A stretch of 41,995 nt of DNA. Origin: Bacteroides faecis MAJ27 (GTDB taxonomy: Bacteria; Bacteroidota; Bacteroidia; Bacteroidales; Bacteroidaceae). Made by a program: the position numbers and the translations under genes. A model generated the notes under the pieces. It was not told the origin of the DNA, searched no databases, and saw only the letters and a list, made by a program, of their open reading frames with translations. Of the stretch, positions 8,523-15,237 are shown one piece after another. The DNA is taken from assembly GCF_900106755.1 (NCBI RefSeq), contig NZ_FNNN01000035.1, positions 1 to 41,995 of the forward strand. Direction: 5' to 3'. The stretch's first letter is position 1, and each line of letters opens with the position of its first letter.

Positions 8523-10202
8523 ATGAAATCAATATTATATATAATAATTTTATCTGTTATAGCTCCATTGTTTATAGCTTGTTCAGAGGATTTGAACTTA
8601 TGCGCACAGCAAAATACAGTGGTTGAAACTGATTATTCATGTGATGATGTGATTCTTCAAGAACGTAATCCATCTCTTCCAGATGTTATTACAGGACAAC
8701 CTTCTTTTGATGAAGAGTTGACAAGAAGTGGTGAGATGATTGGGGGAACTGATAAATATCTAGGTTATGGTTATAAATTGCTTAAGGGGAATTATATACC
8801 AAGTGATTTTGATAACTTTACGCATTCCATACTTGATATTGAATCTCTAAAAGAATATGATGAATCATATATTGATGAAAATTATCCTAACTGGAACGAC
8901 CAGTCATCGTTTGCTTATTATGATTTTAATAATTATACGCATTTTTCATCAATAAGTAAAACTGTGAAAAGTGGATTTTCTTTAAATCTAGGATTTTTTT
9001 CTATAGGGAAAAAGAAAACGACAACCGAAACATTTAGAACTTTTATTAATGAATCAAAAGAACAAGCTTATGGGGAAATGAATATATTGTTTGCTCATGG
9101 CAAATTTACCTTGTTAAGTTCCAATGGTTCTAATAAAGTGTTTGCAAGGCAGTTTTTAAGAAGGTCTTTTATTAATAATTTATATACCTCTCCTATATCA
9201 TCTATCATTGATTCATATGGAGATTTTGTTGTTGTTGGTTATTATACAGGTGGAAGAGCTTTTGCGCAATATATGGGTAATGCGGATTCAAATACGAATG
9301 TTGAACAGAAAACTAAATCCTTAGAGAAAAATATTAATGCTTCACTTGTATATAAAGGTGATTCACTTAATGGGTCGTTCGGATTTAATGGAAAGGATGG
9401 TACTTTTGATTCTACAGTTTACAAAAGACAAGATATATTTATACGTGTAAAAACATTGGGTGGTATTCAAGATGAAACAGGTGTAGTGAATACTACAATG
9501 GCACTTAAAGACATAAATATAAACTTGCAATCTTGGAGAAAATCATTAAATGATTCAAAAAATCATACAGTGATTGATTTAATAGAAGAAGGATTATATC
9601 CAATGTCGGATTTTGTACTGGAAAGAAACTTTCAAAGACGTTTTGATGATACTTCTAAGGAAATTCTTCTTCCTGTTACAAGACTTTATACTCCGTCTAT
9701 TACGATTGCAAGAGTATTGACAAAGACATCTGCTTCGGGAGAAAGTTTATATGATGTAGCTGCTGTGTTAACAACAAGACAGGGTGACCAAATAGTATTG
9801 AGTAAAAGTAATGCTACGGATGCGGAATTAAGGCAAAATGAAGATGATAATGTTTTTATCAAAAAAGCCCAAATTATATCGGCAGAAATATCAAGGTATT
9901 TCAGCTCTGATATTCAGATAAGTTATAATACTAGAAAGCGTATTAATCCTCAAATGCGTTCTCCGCTATGTATGGTTTTGGAGAACTTCAATGAAAAAGG
10001 TTTCTGTAAGTACTATCATGAGGCAACTAATATGGAATATTTATACGACCCAACTACCAAACTCTGTTTTTCATTTTTTGCAGATGAAAGAGATGAGAGT
10101 TTGCTGGAAGTATATGGTCTTAGTTCATGGGCTTCTAATTTAGTAGAAAAACAGATTTCAATAGCAACATTAGCAAATCTATACACAATTATAGGATTGT
10201 AA
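8523..10202 (+). CDS. MACPF (perforin-like) lipoprotein, probable antibacterial pore-forming toxin
   Basis: A 559-residue protein with lipobox FIAC (Cys20). The residues after the cysteine, SED, fit the acidic export signal that sends Bacteroidales lipoproteins to the cell surface. The MACPF signature is clear at residues 232-244, YGDFVVVGYYTGG, followed by a helical stretch that could unfurl into membrane-crossing strands. A C-terminal domain of about 170 residues follows. Known Bacteroidales MACPF proteins (the BSAP group) kill closely related strains by pore formation. Family membership is well supported; the target is unknown. It stands in an operon with two other lipoproteins, one upstream and one small one downstream. 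Confidence 0.85.
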   Translation: MKSILYIIILSVIAPLFIACSEDLNLCAQQNTVVETDYSCDDVILQERNPSLPDVITGQPSFDEELTRSGEMIGGTDKYLGYGYKLLKGNYIPSDFDNFTHSILDIESLKEYDESYIDENYPNWNDQSSFAYYDFNNYTHFSSISKTVKSGFSLNLGFFSIGKKKTTTETFRTFINESKEQAYGEMNILFAHGKFTLLSSNGSNKVFARQFLRRSFINNLYTSPISSIIDSYGDFVVVGYYTGGRAFAQYMGNADSNTNVEQKTKSLEKNINASLVYKGDSLNGSFGFNGKDGTFDSTVYKRQDIFIRVKTLGGIQDETGVVNTTMALKDININLQSWRKSLNDSKNHTVIDLIEEGLYPMSDFVLERNFQRRFDDTSKEILLPVTRLYTPSITIARVLTKTSASGESLYDVAAVLTTRQGDQIVLSKSNATDAELRQNEDDNVFIKKAQIISAEISRYFSSDIQISYNTRKRINPQMRSPLCMVLENFNEKGFCKYYHEATNMEYLYDPTTKLCFSFFADERDESLLEVYGLSSWASNLVEKQISIATLANLYTIIGL

Positions 10203-10245
10203 TTTTGAAGTCTGGTATTTATATTAATATAATCTATTTTAATAC

Positions 10246-10674
10246 ATGGTACATTATTTTAAACAATCTTGCTTATTAATGCTTTGGGCATTATTTTTAG
10301 TAAACATAAGTTTTACAAGTTGTGATGATAAAAATCCAGAGGTACAAATAGGAGAACTTACTCCCCAAAAACTATATCAAACCTCATGGCGTGGTACAGG
10401 TCGTTGTGATGCTTGGGTAGTTCCCAATATGGGAGTAGGTATGCAATTTATAGATACTCAATCGGGGAAAGTAAATTGGGAAAGTTACGATGAAATTGAT
10501 ATTACTTACAAAATAGAAGGAAAATATATCATATTTAATAGCAATGCTTTATATTTAGGTGGTGCTCCTTGGGTTATTAAAAGCTATACCCAAAAACATA
10601 TAACTCTTATACAAAATGAAGCAAGTCCAGATAAAGAGAAAGTAGCTATAATAGAATTAGATAGGATAGATTGA
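10246..10674 (+). CDS. Small lipocalin-like lipoprotein, possible immunity protein
   Basis: A 142-residue protein with a lipoprotein signal (lipobox SFTSC, Cys26) and acidic residues DD right after the cysteine. The mature part alternates short strands (YQTSWRGTGRC, YDEIDITYKIEGKYIIF, ITLIQNEAS) as in small lipocalin-like Bacteroidetes lipoproteins. It lies 43 bp after the MACPF gene, the usual place for an immunity or accessory gene. The immunity role is inference from position and from its own membrane anchor; no similarity to a known immunity protein is claimed. Confidence 0.55.
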   Translation: MVHYFKQSCLLMLWALFLVNISFTSCDDKNPEVQIGELTPQKLYQTSWRGTGRCDAWVVPNMGVGMQFIDTQSGKVNWESYDEIDITYKIEGKYIIFNSNALYLGGAPWVIKSYTQKHITLIQNEASPDKEKVAIIELDRID

Positions 10675-10746
10675 TTTCGATTGTATTGTTAAAAGGTATG
10701 TATTTGGATGCTCTCTTTTCATATTATAAGTATTTGTTATTATACT

Positions 10747-10860
10747 GGTATCATTTTTATGAAATGGACATAGGGAAAAGAAGATTCTCGTGTTGCTCTT
10801 TCTGGGTTTCGGGGAGTGAAGGATATTAATCACATATTCATATTATTTATATACATTACG
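10747..10860 (+). repeat. Decayed repeat fragment related to the A4-B2 spacer
   Basis: From AGGGAAAAGAAGATTC (about 10771) to about 10855 the sequence follows that at 27928-28035: GTGTTGCTCTTTCTGG, then ATATTAATCA and an AT-rich tail. A GGTATCA at 10747-10753 lies just upstream. It marks the border between the MACPF operon and the truncated ORF. The 236 bp gap between these genes otherwise holds nothing I recognise. Confidence 0.7.
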
Positions 10861-10910
10861 TAGTAGAATCAAAATTTTGGAGAAGAAAAATTGGTAACAA
10901 ACTTGATAAT

Positions 10911-11486
10911 TTGTTAAAAGGTATTGATTTTTCAGATGCTTATGTGAATACAAGAAAAGAGTTTCGCAATTTATCACCTATTGAAGCTAGAAAGGATGCA
11001 TTTAATCATTATCAAAGCATTATTGAAGTGCTATATGAGGGATTGAATAAAAATTATACAAATGATTATCAGGCTCGAATTGATTTGCAATACTATTTGA
11101 ATTCCAATAATGAAGTTGAATTAGGGAATAAGACAAAAATTAAGGTAACCGATGATTTCTTAAATGGGATTGAGGTTTATATGATTGTAGAAAAACCATT
11201 GAAAGGGAAAGAGATTAAAGCTAATGAGGAGTATTGTATTCATGGTATCCGATATTTAGATTATATTGACAGGTTCGATAAAGATTTGATAGAAAGTTTA
11301 AAAAACTTATTTATTGAGAATCAATATTACGAAGATAATAACTTTCCCACTGGAGAAGATAAGGTATTAAAGAATTTTGAACCTATTGGTGGAAATGATG
11401 AATCATACTTGAAAACACCTTTTGATTGGGACAACTTAATGAAAGAATCTAATGGACAAAAATTAATACAAAATGGCAGCTTGTAA
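10911..11486 (+). CDS. 5'-truncated ORF of an integron-like cassette, function unknown
   Basis: The frame encodes about 191 residues from a weak TTG. It is open further upstream to about 10830, where it runs into the repeat fragment, and no ATG with a plausible leader is present. The peptide is hydrophilic, starts like the inside of a protein (KIGNKLDNLLKGIDFSDAY) and shows no motif I know. I therefore read it as the C-terminal remnant of a gene whose start was replaced by the repeat. Its stop codon TAA is the first bases of the attC-like palindrome, the normal position of a cassette recombination site. Confidence 0.5.
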   Translation: MLKGIDFSDAYVNTRKEFRNLSPIEARKDAFNHYQSIIEVLYEGLNKNYTNDYQARIDLQYYLNSNNEVELGNKTKIKVTDDFLNGIEVYMIVEKPLKGKEIKANEEYCIHGIRYLDYIDRFDKDLIESLKNLFIENQYYEDNNFPTGEDKVLKNFEPIGGNDESYLKTPFDWDNLMKESNGQKLIQNGSL

Positions 11487-11612
11487 CAAGGGGTGTAGCC
11501 AATGTGGGTTGACATTGGAACTTCGGAGCGGTTTCGCCCGCTCGGGCGTTTTCGTCGGGGGACGAAAACGTAACACGCTCTCCCACACTTGCCACACCCC
11601 CAGCCGTTATGC
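11484..11612 (+). other. Integron attC-like recombination site
   Basis: This is a GC-rich 129 bp imperfect palindrome in AT-rich DNA. It starts TAAC (11484-11487) and ends GTTATGC (11606-11612), the AAC...GTT polarity of attC sites. Nested pairs are GGGGTGT (11490-11496) with ACACCCC (11594-11600), TGTGGG (11503-11508) with CCCACA (11582-11587), and an inner CGTTTTCGTC (11547-11556) with GACGAAAACG (11561-11570). Unpaired bases interrupt the outer stem, as in attC. No integron integrase is present in the window. The rest of the 216 bp gap, up to 11702, is a leader with AAAGGAGA before the next ATG. Confidence 0.6.
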
Positions 11613-11702
11613 ACAAGCTTAAAAAACTTCATTGCATTTAAATAGCTTGACAATCAGATTCAAACAAGTAGTATTAATGAATAAAATTTAAAGGAGACAA
11701 AA

Positions 11703-12521
11703 ATGCCACAAATTCTTATAGACAGAAAAACATGTTCTAAATGCAATACTTGCGCAACTGTATGTGTAATGGGAATCATTGATAAATCGACAGCCTTAAA
11801 TTATCCAACCATACCTGAAGAAAAATTGGATTATTGTTTAAAATGTGGTCATTGTGAGTCTTTTTGTGCACAGAAGGCTCTTACCTTAGATTTCCTTCTT
11901 GACGAAAAAATTAATACGTCTTTTTTGGATAGTCAGATTGAACCACAGAATATAGCATTGTATATAAAAAGTCGACGTTCTGTGAGACATTATTCTTCAA
12001 AGACAGTTAATAAAGAGTTAATTGCTAAAGTTATTGATATAGCCCGTTATGCTCCATCTGGAGGGAATGGACAACCAGTAAAATGGATTGTTATTCATAA
12101 ACCATCAGAGGTAAATCGTGTTGCAAGTTTAACCGTTGATTGGATGCGAACTATTCAAAACACATCACATCCTCTAGCAGATTATGTACCTGCAATAATT
12201 TCAACTTGGGATAGTGGTTTGGATTTGATTTGCCATAATGCTCCCCATTTACTTTTTGCACATGTTCCTATTGAGCCAATTGATGACCCTACCGAAGCAA
12301 TTATTGCTTTGACTCATTTTGATATTGCTGCGCCCGCTTTTGGTATCGGTACATGTTGGGCTGGATTCGTAAAGTTGGCTATAGACAATTATAAACCATT
12401 AAAGGATTTGTTATCAATACCAGAAGAACGTAAAGCGGCTTGTCCAATGCTATTTGGATATTCAAGTTATAAAATAACTTCTATTCCGAGACGCAATCCT
12501 GTGGATATTACATGGAAGTAA
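11703..12521 (+). CDS. Nitroreductase with N-terminal 2[4Fe-4S] ferredoxin domain
   Basis: A 272-residue fusion. The first 60 residues carry two four-cysteine clusters, CSKCNTCATVC and CLKCGHCESFC, each fitting one [4Fe-4S] centre. Residues about 85-270 form an FMN-dependent nitroreductase domain that starts SRRSVRHYSSKTVNKELI and contains APSGGNGQPVKW, the usual flavin-binding loop. Such fusions occur in anaerobes and pass electrons from ferredoxin-like donors to small oxidised substrates; the real substrate is unknown. An AAAGGAGA sequence lies before the ATG, which is unusual for Bacteroidales and supports transfer from elsewhere. The gene converges on erm across a shared terminator. Confidence 0.82.
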   Translation: MPQILIDRKTCSKCNTCATVCVMGIIDKSTALNYPTIPEEKLDYCLKCGHCESFCAQKALTLDFLLDEKINTSFLDSQIEPQNIALYIKSRRSVRHYSSKTVNKELIAKVIDIARYAPSGGNGQPVKWIVIHKPSEVNRVASLTVDWMRTIQNTSHPLADYVPAIISTWDSGLDLICHNAPHLLFAHVPIEPIDDPTEAIIALTHFDIAAPAFGIGTCWAGFVKLAIDNYKPLKDLLSIPEERKAACPMLFGYSSYKITSIPRRNPVDITWK

Positions 12522-12569
12522 AATAGAAGTTACTTAATGACTAAAATGGTGTATTAAACAGTTAATCTT

Positions 12570-12605
12570 GATTCAGTAAAAAAAATAATTTTGTTTTACT
12601 GAATC
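12570..12605. terminator. Bidirectional terminator between nitroreductase and erm
   Basis: GATTCAGTAAAA (12570-12581) pairs perfectly with TTTTACTGAATC (12594-12605). The A and T runs at the inner stem give U-rich RNA in either direction, between two convergent genes. Confidence 0.75.
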
Positions 12606-12625
12606 AGACTCTAATCAACTAACAA

Positions 12626-13426
12626 TTAAGAGGGATGGTTTTTTTCAGGAACTCTCTCCAACATTTCCAAAAAACAACATTCCCATTGTTTTGCAGCCAA
12701 ACTAACAATTTGACAATTAAGATTTATTCCATATTTATCAGCAATAACTCTGACTTGACTTTTTCTGAATATTGTCTTTAATACAGTTCTGGCTGGCAAA
12801 TCGGGTTTTTGCAACAAGAAAGTGAGAAAATTCAGATATTTTCTTTTCAATTCATAACTTATTGACATTTTTTTTCTTTCAATCTTTAAAAGTGCTGACT
12901 TGACTTTTGGTGGTGGCAAAAAACTCTCATGAGATATTTCATACATAAGTTTTAAATCAAAAAAAGTATGATAAAACACAATATATGGATTGAAAACTTT
13001 TTTTGAAAATAACTTTTGGACAGGTTCAAGTTGCATTATCAATGAACCACCCATAAAATGCTCAACACTATCAAACATCAAGGATTTTAAAATTTCAGAA
13101 GTTATTCTGAAAGGGATATTAGACACAACTTTAAAATTTCTTTTTGGTATGGTGTAACATCTAAAATCACAATCAATAATTTTGACATTCGTGTTGTTAG
13201 AAAACTTGTTTTTTAGAATGGACAATAGCGATTTATCATTCTCTATTGCAATTAGATTTGTGCATTGACGAACTAAATGAACAGTCAAAAATCCTTTTCC
13301 GGCACCAATATCTATAACAGTGTCGGATTCATTTATTTTCGCAATTTTAATTGCATCATCTATCAGCACTTTATCTATAGTAAAATGCTGTCCCGTGTAT
13401 CTTACGGGCAGTTTATTTTTTATCAT
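12626..13426 (-). CDS. erm: ErmF-group 23S rRNA adenine N6-methyltransferase
   Basis: A 266-residue enzyme that dimethylates A2058 (E. coli numbering) of 23S rRNA and so gives resistance to macrolides, lincosamides and streptogramin B. Visible are the S-adenosylmethionine loop DIGAGKGFLTVHL (about 41-53) and the adenine-binding motif NIPF in VVSNIPFRITSEI (about 101-113). Length and the N- and C-terminal sequence (PVRYTGQHFTIDKVL; VPEKNHPS) match the ErmF group, but there are many substitutions relative to ErmF as I know it, so this is a diverged member, perhaps Erm(35). No leader peptide or attenuator is seen; only 14 bp separate the ATG from the IS end, so transcription should start inside the IS. 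Confidence 0.93.
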   Translation of the reverse strand: MIKNKLPVRYTGQHFTIDKVLIDDAIKIAKINESDTVIDIGAGKGFLTVHLVRQCTNLIAIENDKSLLSILKNKFSNNTNVKIIDCDFRCYTIPKRNFKVVSNIPFRITSEILKSLMFDSVEHFMGGSLIMQLEPVQKLFSKKVFNPYIVFYHTFFDLKLMYEISHESFLPPPKVKSALLKIERKKMSISYELKRKYLNFLTFLLQKPDLPARTVLKTIFRKSQVRVIADKYGINLNCQIVSLAAKQWECCFLEMLERVPEKNHPS

Positions 13427-13440
13427 TACTTATTTCTTGC

Positions 13441-14590
13441 TGAATTCAAGTTCCAAATGCAACGGAATTCATATTAATAATTTGTTTAAATTTTTCGTTT
13501 GGTGTGAGGTATCCAAGTCTTTTACGAGGTCTATTATTTAGATTGTTTTCAATCCATTTAATACGCTTGTTGGTTACTTCACTAAAGTCCGTACCCTTTG
13601 GGATATACTGCCTGATAAGACCGTTAGTATTTTCATTGGCACCACGCTCCCAAGAGTGGTATGGCTTACAAAAATAGAAATTAATATCTAATTTTTGTGC
13701 TATATCCTCGTGTTTTGCAAATTCTTTTCCATTATCAGCCGTTATTGTGTGTATTAAGTTTTTTACTTTTCGTAATGCCCATACTGTAATCTTTGCTACA
13801 GGGATGGCTTCTTTCCCTGATAGCTTACGTATCCATACTCTGCTTGTTGCTCTATCATTAATGGTTAGAATAGCACCTTTGTGATTCTTTCCAATAATTG
13901 TATCTATCTCTAAATCACCAAATCTTTCTTTTTGCTCTACAATTGAAGGTCGCTGATCAATCTCCACTCTATTCGGAATAAATCCTCTACCTGCGTTTTT
14001 AGAACCACGCTTTGAATATTTGCGTCCTTGCCTTCTAAGAGATTTATGAAGATCCCCACCTTGTCGTTTATCTTGCCATATCCAACAATATATAGTTTCG
14101 TGAGATACCATAGCTATATTTTCTACTTGGCTTCTGCCCACTATCTGCTCTGGGCTCAAGTCCTTTCGTAGAAGCTTTTTTACACGCTTCTTCATAGCTT
14201 GTGTAAATACCTCCTTTCGCTTCTTTTCAACCTTACGTTTATCTGCCTTTCTTTGGGCAAGATCAGGGTTGTATTTTCCACTACGACTATCGCAATTGCG
14301 TTTTATTTCTCTATAAATATTACTCCTATCAACTCCAATAGCTTCAGCTATATCTTTTTTACTCATCGGAACTTGCAACATCTTAGAAATTGCATACCTT
14401 TGCTTTTCGGTTATATGTTTACTCATCTACAACTTTTATTTCTTTGGACGGACAATAAAAACAAAGATAGTAACATTTATCCATTCAGCAGAGAACAGAG
14501 GGAATTGTCTCTCTTTTCTCTCTGAAAAAAATATTACTTATGCAGCTATTAATCCTTTTCTTTAAAAGTTGCATTTATAACTTGAACTCA
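13441..14590 (-). mobile_element. IS4351-like insertion sequence (IS30 family), 1150 bp
   Basis: The ends are inverted repeats of 23 bp: TGAATTCAAGTTCCAAATGC... from 13441 to 13463 and its complement at 14568-14590, matching at 20 of 23 positions. The distance gives about 1.15 kb, the size of IS4351. One transposase gene fills it. The end nearer erm overlaps the 3' end of the transposase gene, as in IS4351, where that end supplies the ermF promoter in Tn4351. I see no second copy beyond erm, so this is half of a Tn4351-like arrangement. No convincing target duplication is visible. Confidence 0.85.
13446..14426 (-). CDS. IS30-family transposase
   Basis: A 326-residue transposase, the length of the IS4351 enzyme. 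The N-terminus has a helix-turn-helix (ISKMLQVPMSKKDIAEAIGV, about 13-32). The DDE core is visible as DLEIDTIIG, TITADNGKEF and the E of GANENTNGLIRQYIPKG. It should bind the terminal repeats and move the element by circle formation, as IS30 does. The gene appears intact. A -7 box TATCTTTG lies upstream on the same strand at about 14465. Confidence 0.93.
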   Translation of the reverse strand: MSKHITEKQRYAISKMLQVPMSKKDIAEAIGVDRSNIYREIKRNCDSRSGKYNPDLAQRKADKRKVEKKRKEVFTQAMKKRVKKLLRKDLSPEQIVGRSQVENIAMVSHETIYCWIWQDKRQGGDLHKSLRRQGRKYSKRGSKNAGRGFIPNRVEIDQRPSIVEQKERFGDLEIDTIIGKNHKGAILTINDRATSRVWIRKLSGKEAIPVAKITVWALRKVKNLIHTITADNGKEFAKHEDIAQKLDINFYFCKPYHSWERGANENTNGLIRQYIPKGTDFSEVTNKRIKWIENNLNNRPRKRLGYLTPNEKFKQIINMNSVAFGT

Positions 14591-14620
14591 AGATATAATA
14601 TGGCATTTTGTCCTTCTTCT

Positions 14621-14797
14621 TTTTCCCTATAGTTTTATGGTATCAATTCTTTGTGTCCGGCTTCCAGCAGCTTTTTGTATTTGGTATCAAAAAGGAGTTC
14701 TTCAGGGTGTACCAGGGACGATAATTCGGTATCATTTCATCATGCTATATACGCCCATCAGTGCCAGAACTCCAAAAGAATAGGTATCACAAATTCT
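14621..14797 (+). repeat. Family B dispersed repeat, copy B1
   Basis: GGTATCA occurs at 14639, 14683, 14728 and 14783, with spacings 44, 45 and 55, exactly as in B2 and (inverted) B3. The edge reads TTTTCCCTATAG at 14621. It fills most of the gap between the IS (ending 14590) and the XRE gene; no gene crosses it. It has more substitutions relative to B2 than B3 has. Confidence 0.9.
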
Positions 14798-14812
14798 TTA
14801 AAGTAATATTGG

Positions 14813-14849
14813 AAAATAAAAGAGAGTATTTTGTACTCTCTTTTATTTT
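14813..14849 (-). terminator. Strong rho-independent terminator after the XRE gene
   Basis: AAAATAAAAGAGAGTA (14813-14828) pairs perfectly over 16 bp with TACTCTCTTTTATTTT (14834-14849), with a 5-base loop. It ends the long - strand operon. Confidence 0.85.
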
Positions 14850-14850
14850 A

Positions 14851-15237
14851 TTAGGGCTGTAATAAATTGATGGCTTTTTGAAGATTAGCTTCTAGCTCTT
14901 TTTTAGCGTTTGACATAGCATCCTCATAGTTTTTTTCTGATTGTCTTATAATTTCTATTATAACAGAATTATAATTGGCTTTTTGCGCTTCATCTTCTTC
15001 TGTATTAGAAATCAGATAAAACTTTTCACTAAATATTAAATCTATAAAAACATAGTTAGAATAAAAATTCAGCACTTGAAATAAAAGTTTTAGGCTGCCC
15101 CCTTTTCCTAGTTCAAGATTTGAAATCGCATTTTGTTTACAGTTCAGCTGTTCTGCTAATTGAGCTTGGGAATATCCTATATGCTCTCGGATTTGCTTTA
15201 ACCTTGTGCCTAAAATTGGTAATGTAATGTTATACAT
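14851..15237 (-). CDS. XRE-family helix-turn-helix regulator
   Basis: A 128-residue protein. Residues about 10-60 form a Cro/C1-type helix-turn-helix: LKQIREHIGYSQAQLAEQLNC followed by NAISNLELGK. The C-terminal half is a charged helix, perhaps a dimerisation or effector segment. It overlaps the coupling-protein gene by 8 bp, so it is translated from the same message, as the last gene of that operon. A role in sensing or limiting transfer gene expression is plausible but not shown. Confidence 0.8.
   Translation of the reverse strand: MYNITLPILGTRLKQIREHIGYSQAQLAEQLNCKQNAISNLELGKGGSLKLLFQVLNFYSNYVFIDLIFSEKFYLISNTEEDEAQKANYNSVIIEIIRQSEKNYEDAMSNAKKELEANLQKAINLLQP

Noticed and set aside
10680..10910. 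tRNA or known small RNA gene
   Set aside because: No cloverleaf or conserved RNA pattern is visible here or elsewhere in the window; this stretch is a decayed repeat fragment.
11327..11653. Cysteine-rich frame on the - strand across the attC-like palindrome
   Set aside because: Its codons come from the palindrome and from the reverse of the truncated ORF; there is no start context and the sequence is explained by the DNA structure.
14851..15237. XRE protein as antitoxin of a type II pair
   Set aside because: It overlaps the coupling-protein gene and has no small toxin gene beside it.
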